Below are positions 11,690-24,354 of a stretch of 64,000 bases of DNA, in pieces. Position 1 is the stretch's first letter. Each line of letters begins with the position of its first letter. The position numbers were made by a program, and so were the translations under genes. The notes below the pieces were generated by a model. It saw nothing but the letters and a program-made list of their open reading frames with translations, did no database searches and was not told the DNA's origin. Location of the stretch: positions 453,156 through 517,155 of the forward strand of contig MNCI01010754.1 in assembly GCA_015680685.1 (NCBI GenBank), written 5' to 3'. Source of the DNA: Gnetum montanum (taxonomy: Eukaryota; Streptophyta; Gnetopsida; Gnetales; Gnetaceae).

Positions 11690-13350
11690 CAAAGTCATAG
11701 GACCTTCCCCTAATGTATTTGTTTTCTCCATGGGCATGGTATCACCATCTTCTAGTCCTCCATACAATACTATGGTAGATCCCATGCCAATTGGAGCCAC
11801 ACATCACACTTAATTAATTCCATAAACAACAATCTATAATACATCAATGCCATTTACAACATAGTCTTAACATGTAAAACCATAAACAATGGTTTTTACC
11901 ACTGTCAATTTATTAACTACTCACATGGGATCCACCATGAGACCCTTAGAAACACAAGGATCACATACTGTATTTGTCCTATTTGTGCCTCAAGTACTAG
12001 CACAAATGTCTTTTTCTTTATTTGGTCCATAAGCCACAACCATAGTGCAACCTTTTCTTTCTATCATGCAATCCATAATGAGGCCACAAGCCTTGCAACA
12101 GATGCCACAACCTTATGTACAAACCATGCAAACTATGGGGCCATTGTAAGGCTTTGATCAAGACTTCCAAATGATTCAAGACCTAACGAAAGAGTTGAAG
12201 AGGCTTAAAGCCTCTACCACACAAACTGTCAAGATTATGGACTTCTACTAGGATGATCCCATAAGTCCTATAGTGCCACCCTTGACACTTCCTCTTGGTG
12301 TTCCCATTACCAAATTTAGCAAATATAATAGAGAAGGTAACCATAATGATAAGCTTATTATCTTTCATTCTGAATGTTTTCTCTTGCATCCATGGCCTCA
12401 TACCATCATGAGGATTTTCCTATTTATTTGATAGGGAAAGAAATTGATTGGCATCATGCATTGTCCAAAGAACCCATATCCTCTTTGGAGGATTTAGAGG
12501 CCTAATTTATTAATTGCTTCAAGTATAACTTGAAGCCAGACATAATGCTTGAGCAATTCATGAAGGTCAAGCAGGGGTCCTTAAAACCTATAAAAAAATT
12601 CATTCAACAGTGGAATGAACTACTAAATGAGATATCAGAACCCATAGTCAAAGCCCACTTATTAGCCATATTCAAGGGAGTAGTTAATGACTTCATTAAG
12701 TCTAAACTCTACTACCTTGATCCATAGTCTCTTAGCCAAGCATTCTTGTAAACTAAAAATATAGAGGTTGCTATGGAGGCCAACCATGATCTAGCCTATA
12801 TATCATATAAAAACTAACACACTCAAAGAGATAAGAAAAAGGGTAAACAAAACAACACTATCATAGCCACTATAACCAAGGAAACCAAGAAGACAAACCA
12901 AGGGCCAAAGGTCAACCCACCAAAGGCCCCCACAAATTATTGCAATAACCAAGCATCAACTTTTAGGACATCTATATCAAAAACAAGTAGACCTAACTTT
13001 GAAAGAAAGGAAAGGTCTAAATACACTACATTGCCATTAAAACCATATGAATTGCTAGACCAAGTATTAATAAGTGGGTGCATGCAACATAAACAAATGA
13101 TCAAAGTTGCTTGAAAGAAACATGAGTGACATGTGAAATAGCCAAAGATCACACTCAGGAAACAAAGGATGATTCCCAGTTGCCTAGATACTTCAAGCTA
13201 GACCACTTTTACCATTATCATCAACTTCCTGGTCATGACATAGAATTCTATCTTACATTGAAAGACAACCTACAATTGATGATAGATAGTGGGAAATTGA
13301 TCCTAGATTCTTCTAACTTAGTTTGGCCACAAAACCAGTCAATGTAGGTC
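11690..13350 (+). pseudogene. gag of Tat-type element A
   Basis: Capsid-type gag of a Ty3/gypsy element. A Met/Pro-rich leader (about 11700-12130) is followed by KIMDFY*DDPISPIVPPLTL (12230-12290), GKEIDWHHALSKEPISSLE, FKYNLKPDIMLEQF and FKGVVNDFIKSKLYYL (near 12670-12715). These are the blocks of the retrotransposon gag domain, and the minus-strand copy in element II (45706-42600) matches them in order. A downstream block, FYHYHQLPGHDIEFYLTLKD (13207-13266), is a degenerate zinc-knuckle region, paired with DHDIEYYFTLKD in element II. At least one frameshift lies near 12430, and TAG stops occur at FY*DDP and LDP*SLS. It runs into the protease. Confidence 0.75.
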
Positions 13351-14049
13351 TACAAAGACTCATTGAATGCTAATGATATCCTCTATGTTCTCTTAGCATT
13401 CAATATCAATGATAATTAGAGACCTACAAGAGAGCCATTCGTGATTTAGATACCCATTTACAATGAAAGGTCCTCTTCAGCTTCCCATAGTTCAAGATCC
13501 TTCTTTGTTATGAGAGTACCATCATGAATGCCTCTAAGCAAACCTTTTGTTATCAAGGTCTCCCAACCCAACACAACCCAAATAGTCATAGCCCAAACAG
13601 CTTCATAACAACCTCTTATGATGGCCAATGCTACTACTTCTTCCTTATAAACAATAGCTAACAAAAAAAAAAGCTACATCCAAACAAAGGAAGAAGCATA
13701 AGAAAAAGCCTAAAAATAAGAGAAATAGGCATATGGATGTACTAAAGGAAGTGAATCCTCCAAAGCCCACTTCAATTTTAGCTATACCCATGACCTCCTC
13801 TACCCCATCGCCTTTAACCAACAAGCCATAGGTAAACGCCAAAACTTATAACTAAGACAACAATAGCCAAAGAATAAAGCCAAAGTTTGAATTTTGGGAC
13901 ACATGAAGGAAGTAAAGCAAAAATAGGGTGACAAGACAATGGCCAATGATAAGAAATTACTTAGTGCAATGGAACATGTTAGGAAATTCCTAAAGTATAA
14001 AAACATAACCCTAAGCTTAAATGACCTAATCATGAATTCGCCACACATC

Positions 14050-14790
14050 GTAGATTCTAGTCAAAATGTTGACCTTCATACTTTTTAGTGAGGATATTCT
14101 TGCTAATGAGAAAGCCATCCATGTAGTGATGATTCCTCCATCACCAAGGAAGGAGATATCAACATCCTTAAAATTTTATGATATAAAAATTAAGGTTAAT
14201 CCCCATAATGATGAAGTGACTACAACCCCTTTATTCATAATCATATGCATAGGAAAATTTAAAGTACATCAGGTGCATGTTGATGATGGAGTTGTAACCA
14301 ATGTCATCCCATGCACCATTGTTGAATGATTGGGCTTAACTAAGCAAGTACAACCTACAACCATCACATCTCTTAAATCCTTCAATGGATCAAGAGTTGC
14401 TATCAAGGGGTCTTTTTCCTTGGATTTTGTAGTCAAATAACAATTCCCTACAACCAAGAACTTCTTGGTGGTGGAAGAGACACTAGGATTCAACTTGATC
14501 CTGGGAAGACCTTGGTTGGCTTAGTTACAAGCTATGTCCTTGCCCATACATAAAGAAATTCACATTCCTTACGAGGGAGGTGAAATCATCATTCATGGTG
14601 ATAACATGGCTCCCCTAGCTATCAACAACGTAGACATAGAATAAGGATCCAAAGTGGAGCTTCAAGAAGAAGCTCCTAGCCATGAAGAGTAAAAATCTAA
14701 GGTAGCCAATGATGAAAATGATAGGCAATGGGATAAATTATGAGATGAACTCCCTTTTAACATCATAAATGAAGGAGATGGTGAATAAAA
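14050..14790 (+). pseudogene. Aspartic protease of Tat-type element A
   Basis: Retropepsin-like domain. FKVHQVHVDDGVVTNVIP holds the active-site loop with VDDG where VDNG/LDSG is usual; ITSLKSFNGSRVAIKG and GFNLILGRPWLA follow, the last being the conserved ILGRPWL strand near the C-terminus. The protease of element II (ILGRSWLA, 42240-42500) is its close relative. Single-codon stops interrupt it (IVE*LGL, VVK*QFP, WLA*LQA, VDIE*GS). The frame continues past the last of these to about 14790. Downstream lie a short tandem array and then the antisense gene. Confidence 0.75.
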
Positions 14791-15064
14791 ACTTGTGCAA
14801 AGTAGGCCTTACTCACTCCCTAATCTTGTAAAGATTTGGAAGAATCTACATATGTGAAGTTTACCTTAACCTTCCCATGCATCAATGACTAGATGCAATG
14901 ATAGCAAAATAGCCTTAATTTTCTTTTGAAATTTATTATATATTTTTTGTTTTATGCACATAGCCTATGCATGTAGCCTAAGTTTATTTTCATTATTACC
15001 TATTTGCTACAACCTTTATTTATTTTTACTTATGTTTTAAACATTAAAAAACATCTCTTTTATA

Positions 15065-15262
15065 CTCAATTCGCTATGACCTTAAATTGGCATTCTCATC
15101 TACCAAGATGTTAAATTAGCACTATGGTCTACTATGATCTTACATTGGCATTACGATCTACTATGATCTTAAATTGACATTCTCATATGGTAAGATGTTA
15201 AATTAGCATTATAGTCCATCATGGCCTTAAACTAGCAAAACTATATATCCTATGCTCACAAT
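15065..15262 (+). repeat. Tandem array with GACCTTAAACTAG-like core, after protease A
   Basis: Degenerate copies of 'tatgatcttaaattggcatt' and 'aagatgttaaattagcatta' alternate roughly every 30-35 bp and end in GGCCTTAAACTAGC. The core is the reverse complement of the CTAGTTTAAGGTC arrays at 27655, 32226 and 36198. It lies between protease and the 3' end of the antisense gene. Confidence 0.55.
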
Positions 15263-15789
15263 GACCTAAAACTAGTGAACATCCCTTTTATTACCATGTC
15301 TCTCTTTACTTAGCCTATTATTGCATTGATTAGCCTTTTGATTTTATAATAAAAAAATATGAACATTTCCACTTCCAAAAGTTTACAACATTTATAATAT
15401 TCATTACTACTATAAATGCATATAGCCAAAAATAAAGCCAAAGTTTAAATTTAAAATAAAAATGTCCACAACATACATAGCCATGGCCACAATGTGCAGC
15501 AAGAATGTCAAAAAAATAACAACTATCTATAAAATATTCTAGGCTAATTTTACCCATCAACATGAAAAAAAAATAGATAGCCAACAAGATAAACTAAAGG
15601 AGGTTGTTGAGTGACATCTAGAGGAGGAAGTGGTGGGTCATTCCCACTCTAACTGCTAGGACCACCAATGTTTCTTAAGGCTTAAAATGTAATAACATAT
15701 AGCCAGTTAGTAACCCATAGCCAAAACCATGACTTGAAACAAAGACTAAAACATAAAATATATTATACTTATGGAGGTTTTGGCTCCAT

Positions 15790-18700
15790 TACTTATTGGG
15801 GTAGATGGGGAAGACCTTCCTCCAAATGATGGAGGATCTGGTTCTCTGTCATGTTGACCTAGTCAAAATTCCCAAGATCAACACCAGCAAGAATGCTAGA
15901 CTTATCTATAGGAGTCCAAGTAGAAGGCTCATGAGTAATAGTAGCTATAGATGTCTCACCTGCAACCATGGTGATCTAAAGAGTGGGGGATTGCTCCACC
16001 TTAAGAGTACTATTAAAAAGTTGATAAGCACTATCTGCCTAGATCTCTTGAATGAATAGCTCTCTCTTACACCATTCACTAGACTCCTCCTTAAGCCCTT
16101 TCAAGTAGGCCCCATGATCGGCCTTATACTAATGCTTGTGAACCTTTTGTGTCTTTCCCCACTTCAGGAACCAAGTGCAATGATCCTTCTAGTCCTAAAC
16201 GTTTTGGGAGATGAAGTCCATTTGCATATGTTGTTCTGCCATATCCTATAGGATCACTACATTATCTTGAATAGCATTCCAGTAGCATGTCCATGTGATC
16301 TCCTTAGTCTGTAACTTTTCCAAGTTAGCCACTTGGGCTTTCACAAAGGCTTTATAGTCTCAGAGATCTCTATCATTGCTTCCTACCTTTGAGCCTTTTC
16401 CTTTACGGCCATAACTTCCTCCCATAAGGATTCATTAGACGTCTCTAGTTCCCATGAACCTTTTGTGCACAACATTGGTAAATTAGTGCTAGTTTCATAC
16501 AGCTTCATGGGTACATTAGATACATCAATGGAAGTTTACATAAGGAGTCTACCTTCATGTATTTGCTGGGGTTCCACTCTAAGGAGGGTACTAAACAAAG
16601 CATAAAATACAATCATAAGAAAAAACCTAAGATAGCCATAATGAAAACAAAGCCTATGACTAAAGCACAGATAACAAAATCCTTACCCATCTTAGGTTCC
16701 ACTTGACACAATTGATCTTTGATGTCCTTAGCCATTCCACGTAGGAACTCCACTTTGTCTGAAGTCTCTACCCATGGTTTCACATGAAACATAGGGATGG
16801 GAGATTATGCTAGTGGCTCAAGAACTACTATAAACATAACAATCATCAAAAGGTTATGATAAAAACCAAAGATAACTAATTAAATATAGCGAAAATGTTA
16901 AGGCATAGACCTACCTGGCTCCTCCTCCTCTTCCTTATCTAGCATGATGATGGGAGAGCTACCTAGTACCACCTCATCAAACAAGGCATCTAGATCATCT
17001 ACACCATCATTAGCAAGTCCTTCAACCATAGGTTACTTTAAGAGTACCTCTTCTACACACCATTGTTTTGCCTTTGTAGTAGCTTAGACTGCTATAACTT
17101 GATGCTTATCTACAAGCATAGCACATAGAAAACCAGTTAACACATAAAACCATAAACCATAAAGTTTTAAAACATGAAATATCCAAATTTAAATAAATCA
17201 TACTTGCAACTACCTACTATGATGGATTAAGCTTAAAGTTAAGTTTCTTCATGGCATGTTGATTTGATGTTGGGGACACCTCCTCCATAGGCCTCTTAAG
17301 TTTCTCTCCAGTTATCCCTTTGGCCTCCATGCATCATCATATGGAATCTTAGACATGAGTAGGGAACAAGAGAGGTTGATCATCATCAATACTGTTGGGA
17401 GATTGATACTACCTAACATCAAGATTCTTAATGATGATGGATAATGTTTCATCCATCCCATATAGTGGGTTTTGGGCCTACACTATTGGATAAATGTGCT
17501 TTATCTAAGGCCTAGAAAGTTGGCTTGGGTCTTGGAAAACCCATTGTCCATTTCTATACACCACTAGAAATTCCAAAATCCTATTTAGATAACCTACAAA
17601 AAATGCAAAGTGCATATGGATTATTGTAGAGGTATCAATGTAGAGTTTAAGCATCTCCTCTTGAAGCCTAGTAGCCAAAGCTATAGCCTAATCAAATTTG
17701 ATGCCCTCCATCAAGACCTTCTTAAAGGTCCACCCTTGTGCTAGGTTGATTACCTTGTTTTATGATAGCAGTTTGGGAAAACAAAGGATATGTTTCCTTT
17801 TCATCAGGGTTTATGAAGAAATCCATCAAAATTCTAGAGTGGCCCATGTTAGCACCAAGCCACTCTGAGACTTCCTTGTGATGGCTTGATTCCCTCACTG
17901 TCTTGGTGGGAACCTTTGCACCATTAACAAGGACATCAAACAAGTTACAAAAGAGGCCAACACCTATGTCCATGTTCATCATAACATCTTGAATGATTGT
18001 ACTAAAGTGATCAACCTATTCATCAAAGGAGTCAATGACTTGTAGCATCTCCATAGTAGGAATGGAAGGAATAGGTGTCATAAATACATTGAACAAACCT
18101 ACATGATGAATGTTTTCTTAGATGTATTTGTGCACCTTTACTTTAGCTACTCCTACATTGATGTCACATGAACAAACTTTAGGATGAGGGTATTTTCATG
18201 ACATGAATGTGAAAGTGGTATAGTGACATTAGTTGAGGTGGAAGGTCTTGTAAAGAAATAACTAAAGGTTAGCATCCATATGAGCAATTTCAGCAACCAA
18301 GAAAAGAAATAAATCACTTAAATCCATAAAACAGTAGAAGCTATATGTTCACCTTCACTTTTCTTCTATAGTGTGGAGGCTCTATCTACAAGGGTCTGAT
18401 TCATGCTATCGGCATCTACCCATCAACTATGCATCATCCCATAATCCTTGCACTTCTTGTGTACAAGGTTAAACCTTGTGGTGTATTCATCAAGGTTCCC
18501 TCTTAATATTAATACATAACAACTCTAATTTGGGAACTCTTGGTGAATTCATCCAAAGTAGTTTGAACCATTACCAAGATTTGATCATTGATGATAAAGC
18601 CCTCATTGTTGACCTTGTACATGCAAGAAGTTAAATTAATGAAGTTAGGTAAAGCAGTTGAGCCAAAAGCATAAAAACATTACAATACTCGTTTTTACTT

Positions 18701-19150
18701 CTGTAAATGATTCATGATGCCAAGTGGATTCTAGAATAATGTGTGGGCTCTATGTGCCACCATCAGAGTATTGTTAGTGTTATATTGACTATACTCTAAC
18801 ATCATCTAGATCTTTGAAAGGTAACGTGAACTTATGGCATCTATTCATCCCCCAGTAGTCTTAGGAAGTAGCCTATTAGTAATGTACCTAGTAGTCACGC
18901 TAGATACCTGAGGTAATAGGGTTTCCACAATGACCTCAACTACATCTGTGAACAAGTGTAACCACAACATTACACTAAAGTTACTAAGGAGATAGGCAAG
19001 GAAGTCTGTTATCCTAGGCTAGAACCATAATAAGAGCTTCCCAAGAGGCATGTCATGTGGTGGAGTGTTGGTCTTGGGATGACTAATGTAGAAAAAAATA
19101 CCAACCAATTCCACTATGATGAGGATAGGCCTTAAGAAGACCCTACATGA
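15790..19150 (-). pseudogene. Antisense multi-exon gene in element A, unknown function
   Basis: Runs opposite to gag-pro of element A. Recognisable coding blocks in minus-strand order: DFLAYLLSNFSVMLWLHLF (about 19000), DEYTTRFNLVHKKCKDY (about 18450), GLFCNLFDVLVNGAKVPT (about 17930), FAFFVGYLNRILEFLVVY and NGQWVFQDPSQLSRP (17620-17480), MAEQHMQMDFISQN (about 16215) and a KTQKVHKH block (about 16150). Each has a partner in the same order in the plus-strand gene at 36817-41443. The protein would have a globular N-terminal half and a Lys/Glu-rich coiled-coil-like later part. Frames shift between blocks because of introns and decay; many stops. Start and promoter were not identified. I recognise no known family. 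Confidence 0.6.
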
Positions 19151-19199
19151 AACAAAACAAAAATATTGTGACCAATTAGAATTTCTTAACGAGTTAGGA

Positions 19200-19830
19200 A
19201 AACATCCTAGTCAGAGGTGAAATTAGCCTTTATAAGAAGCTCTAAGGTGTTTATCTAAATTGGCTTAAGGAATTTCACAAAAAGGCATTATTAAAACCTT
19301 TCAAAGTAAAAATAGTACAACCTATTAGAGTTAATTAGTAAATTTAGCGAAAACATTTAGACAGAGGTGAAATTAGCCTTTGTAAAAAGCACTAAGGCAT
19401 TTATCTAAATTAGTCTAAGTAATTTCATAAGAAAACATTATTACAACCTTACATCATAACCAATTTGATTTTCTTAAAAATTTAGGAAAAAATTCCTAAC
19501 TCATAGGTGAAATTATCTTTTGCAAAAAGCTCTTAGATGTTTATCTAAATTAGCTTGAGAGATTTCATAAAAGCATTATTACCATATTTTATCACCTTGA
19601 TAGCAATAATTTCATAGTCCAAAACTATGTCTTAGTCTAAATTATGCATAAATTTAGAAAAGGAATCTAAGTTATGCATAAATTTTGAAAAAAGAAAGCA
19701 TAGGCTTAGAAAAAAATCATCTAAATTATGCAAAGAATGCCTAAATTTGGAAAACATCTAAACTATGCACAAATTTAGAAAATGCATGATAAACTTAGAA
19801 AAAGCCACGTAGCCATAGTAAAAGCTTATT
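19200..19830 (+). repeat. Tandem repeats upstream of antisense gene A
   Basis: Three units beginning AGGTGAAATTA at 19215, 19375 and 19505 share 'tttatctaaattagctt' and 'catta ttac' blocks. They are followed by shorter AT-rich repeats of AAATTATGCATAAATTTAGAAAA type (19620-19800). Confidence 0.65.
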
Positions 19831-20880
19831 TAAAATAGAAAAAGATTTTACTCTTCTTGAGAAAAAAAAATTAAGAATTGATTTTACATATTCACAAAAT
19901 AAAAATATAAGTTCTACATATCAACCACTTCTATGGGTAATATACTACAATAGTGAGTTTTTGCCTTAGTTCACATAGCCATACCAAAAAATTCATAAAA
20001 ACTTTGTTTGAGCTCCAAACGAAGTGATTTCATCATCATTTGAAAGCCTAAATCAAGACCTACATAATCATACTTAGAAAAAATTTAAAACCTTTTCCAT
20101 TTATGTAAGAAAAATTCATCAATTTGGACAATAATCCAAAAATGGCACAAACATCCTTACTACACATGGCTAATAAAAAATTTGTTTGAAGTCCAATAGG
20201 AGTGTTTCCATCACTATTGGAAAGATAAAGCCAAAGCCTATGTAGATATTACCACAAAATAGCAAAAAACGTTGCCATTGTCTTATGAAAAGTTCACAAA
20301 TCTACATAAAATTACAAAAGTGACGCAAACAACCTAATTGTGCAATGTTAGGAAAACAACCATAACTTCTTCGTTTTAAGGTCAAATTAAATGAGATAAT
20401 AACCATCCAAAAGATTAAATAAAGGGTTTAAAACCCATGACCTTTAATTTTGTATATGTATAGCCATTTTACCATGAACAAATACACAACTTTGCTTGCT
20501 TTTTCATAGCAAAACATAAAAAATCTCAAAGCCTAAATTTCATATAGCCATCAAAATAGTCGAAATATCCAAAAATATAAAAATCAATTAAATTTCACAT
20601 ATAAATAATGCGTTAGGATTTTTTTTATAACTTAATTTTAACAAATCATAAGGCCTAAATCTAAAAAAATCACCATACTCCAAGATTTTGAGAAAAAAGA
20701 ATAAAACAACAAGCCCTATTTTCAAAATCAAATATGAAAAGGTTATAGTGATGAAAAAACTATAGATTTGCATGGAAGTAGCCAAAATAGAAGATTGTAT
20801 TTCATAAAAATTCCATTTTAATCTCAGTACTGAAGTAGATCTAAAAAAACAGCCTCAACATCTAGAAAGCAAAAAACTAG
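19831..20880. other. AT-rich stretch, no gene seen
   Basis: AT-rich sequence with short open frames only. By position it should hold the 5' end or promoter of the antisense gene of element A, but I cannot identify either. Confidence 0.4.
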
Positions 20881-23800
20881 AAAATTCACAAATGGGGCCT
20901 CGATAGAGATAGGCCTAGAAACCTTTGAAAACTCATGGAACACTCATCCATCCTCTGAAATGTAGGATTTTTTCTCTTTCCCCTTCATTGCTTAGGTGCC
21001 GTGGTAGCCTCAACATTGAGGATGATGGAAATTATGAGGAGATAGTAGTTCTACATTGCCTGTAGGGGAGATAGGAAGTTTCCATGCTGAAAATTGATTA
21101 TGGATACCATAAGAATCTCTGCCAAATCTCTACTCCAATGCACTGTTTCTATAGAATGATAGTTCTGATCAAAAATTGCAAAATTTAACATATAAAATCC
21201 ATCTAAAACCTGAACAAAACCCCAACTACAAATTTGGTGCACCTCAACTACAAGTGCACTAAAAAAAGGAGAAAGTCTATTTCATGTTGATTTTGGATAG
21301 GAAACAACTTCACTTTTCAAAATTTCAAATATTTGGATTGTGGGCCACACCTTATGCCTTTACTATTGACCAAAACTTGCATCAACACTAAGAGTTTTAT
21401 CAATTTTGACACTTAAAACATTATGGCAACAATACCTCCATGCATCCATGCTAGGAATACCATGCCCAGTGTAGAAACATGCTTATCACCTTATGAATTC
21501 ATTGTAATTAGAAATATATTTCTATTTTTGGTAACCTAAACTTACCTTTTTTCAACCCTAGGTTTCCAGAAGTGGATAAGACCTATGTAAGACTAGGCAC
21601 CATGGATTTCCACATTGGGGCAACATTACCCAGCATGGAAGAAGGGGGGTAACACTTAATCTTGCCTTCCAACACTCATATAGCATAATTTTGACCTCAA
21701 AGTAGGCCCCACATGATCTAGAACCCCTCCAAGCATCTCTGATAGCCTCAAAATCCCACCAGACCTAGCTAAAATTGGTCAAAATCTAGGATTTGGTGTT
21801 TCCATGTTGGGGAAGCTTCTTGTAGGCTAAGCCTCTTAACCTCAATGTGGATAGATGGGGAAAGCAAAAAATAACCTAAATTAATGATCTAATTACCATT
21901 TCTTACTGCCTAGTGATCCCTAGACCCTACCAGAATACTTTGGAGCTTTGGGAAGCCTCAAAATGGGTCAAATATGGCACAAAATTGTGATACCCCTCTC
22001 ATCCACACTGGGGCCACCATTCCTAGTATGGAAGAAAGGGGGGAGATTACATGAGACATTGAGAAACCTTCAAACTACCAAATATTGACACCTAACATTG
22101 ATCATCGACATCAAAAACCCTAGAGGTTGACATGCATGGTCGATTAGCTATTGATTTGGCTTAGATCTAACTTTCTTAATTGGGGGAGATCTCTTCAATA
22201 TTGAGCCTTCCACCCTTAATGTGAAAAAATGGAAAAGCTTGAAAACCCTATCATATGCCTCAAAACGACCAGATTTTAACCTTAGGAACTAATGGCCAAC
22301 ACTAGTAATCTTGTGAGCACTCATGCATAGCCAGATTGATAAAAATGATCAAAAATGATTTTCCACTAATTTTCCATGCTATGCATGAAATCCCTAGTGT
22401 GAAAAATATGGGAAATCGTAGAAAATTCCTTATGACCCTTGAAAAAGTAAATTTCAATGTTAGATAGCAATCATTGATACTAACAAGCTTAGAAGCCTAC
22501 ATGCATGCCTAAAAGTGATCATAGAGGACCAAAAAGCTTTTTCCCAAATTTTCAACACTAAGCATGGAATCCTGAGCATGAATTTCAAAAAATGTCTTAT
22601 GACCCTTAAAATAATCAACTTTCAACATTTGATGGTAATATTTGACACCAACAACCTTAGAAGCTAGCATACATGATTGAAAGTGATCATAAAGTACCAA
22701 GACACTTTCACCCCAATTTTCCACACTGAGCCTAGAAGAACTAATGTGGAAAAATGGTTGAAGTTCAAAAAATGCCTTATGATTCTCTAAATAGATAAAT
22801 TTCAATGTTAGATGACAATAGTTTTCAACACTAGTAACCTTAGAAGCTTGCATACATGACTAAAAGTGACCATAAAGCACCAAAAAGCTTTCCCCAAAAT
22901 TTTCCATGATGAGCATGGAAGCCCTAGTGTGGATAAAGTAGGGAAAGTTTAGAAACCATTCATCAACCCTCTAGATGGAAAAATTTTAACATCAGGCATT
23001 GACCATTGACACTAGTAACCTTCTGAATGGGCATGCATGACTGAAAGTGATCAATAAGCATCAAAAGTATTTCCTCCAAATTTTTCATGCCAAGCATGCA
23101 AGCCCCAACATGGAAAAAGGGAGGGAAGTCCAAAAACCACTCATCAACTTTGAAAAAAGCAAAATTTTAACACCAAGTAATGGGATGCGATATGGCATGG
23201 GCCACGATATTGCGTACGCGATATCGTGTCCTCACTGCGATATCGCATACGCGATGTATCATACGTGATATAATCACGTCGTTCCTACGATATTGCAGTC
23301 CACCGCCATTTCTATAAATAAGAAGTGGCTCTCCCTTGTTTCTCATCTAGATCTAGAACCTTAGTGAAACTTTGGAAGTTTTACCTCTCTAGAGATAGAA
23401 TAATTTCCTTGTTCCTATAGTAGGAGCTCCAAAGTGAACGGATCTTTATTCAAACAAATATTGTACTTGAGCACAAGTTTGTGTATGGAAATAAAGACGA
23501 ACTTCTTAAATAAACCTTGTAGTGCATGGAATAGGCTAAATAGGACTTTAATTATTTTTATTTATTGTTCATCATTTAAATGCTTTATTAGTCAATTAAA
23601 TCTCTCTTAACCCTTCTCTACTAGTTAAGTGCATTTAGTATGACTGCTTCAAGCACATGCGTTATGCTTAGTAATCCCAGTAACGAATAGCGTTTGGTAA
23701 TCCCAGTAACGAATAGCGTTTGGTAATCTCAGAAGGTTGCATCAGCTCAGGGTGTGAACAGCAAGTGGGAATAGATATTGATGCTAGGTTAATTAAGGCT

Positions 23801-24354
23801 TAGTTAGTTAGTTAAAATTAGTTAATTAGTCTCTTCACCCTTTCCCTCATTAGCATAGGCAATAAAATAGAAAAGATATAAAAATCACATACCTCAGACT
23901 TACTTAACCATACAACCGTGACAAATACAAGTAAGTTTGGAAAGACAACGAATGATTAACCTTAAGTGTTCCATAAGGCGTGTAGGTAGTTAGTCTGTGG
24001 AGTTTGACTAGATCACGCATGTAACACTTGTATTCATATGGTTGAGTGTAGGGGTACCTTTCCACTCATCACCAAGCATTCACCATCATCGCTAGCAACC
24101 TCAAGGACCTACATGCATGACCAAAAATGATGCAAAAATATGAAAATCTATTTCTCTTCATTTTTTCACACTAAGCATACTATCGCTTGTGTGGAAAGAA
24201 GGGGCCAAAAAAAACTTAGAAATACTCAAAATTATTAAAACTTGACCCCAAACCCTAGTCCTCAACCCTGGTACCATCAGAACTTAACATGCACCGTTGA
24301 TAAAGGTCAAAATTGGCCTAGATCTGAGTTGCATGGTTCTTACACACTAGGGAT
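20880..24354 (+). repeat. Degenerate ~180-bp tandem repeat field
   Basis: Units beginning 'aaattttaacatca..cattga' recur near 22269, 22451, 22613, 22796, 22981 and 23161 (completed at 24072 after a solo LTR) and 24237. Each carries 'acactagtaacctt', 'catgcatgac..aaaagtgatca', 'ttttccatgctgagcatggaag' and 'gtgtggaaaaa' blocks in that order. Earlier, more diverged units extend back to about 21300. Similar GCATGGAAG phrases lie at 8810-9190, so the field may be the enlarged U3 of element A's right LTR. It is cut at 24354 by element I. Confidence 0.7.
23178..24071 (+). mobile_element. Solo LTR of the TGATGAG family (894 bp)
   Basis: A complete LTR in plus orientation with no internal region. It starts TAATGGGATGCG (TG decayed to TA) and ends CCACTCATCA. 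It is flanked by CCAAG at 23173-23177 and 24072-24076, a 5-bp target duplication. Removing it joins AATTTTAACACCAAG to CATTCACCATCATCG, which restores a normal unit of the surrounding 180-bp repeat. A TATA box (TATAAATA) lies at 23313-23320. U3 carries CGATATCG/GCGTACGC palindromes at 23205-23265. Solo LTRs arise by recombination between the two LTRs of one insertion. Confidence 0.9.

Noticed and set aside
23205-23265. CGATATCG palindromes as a replication origin or recombination site
   Set aside because: They recur in the U3 of several LTRs and are better explained as LTR repeats.
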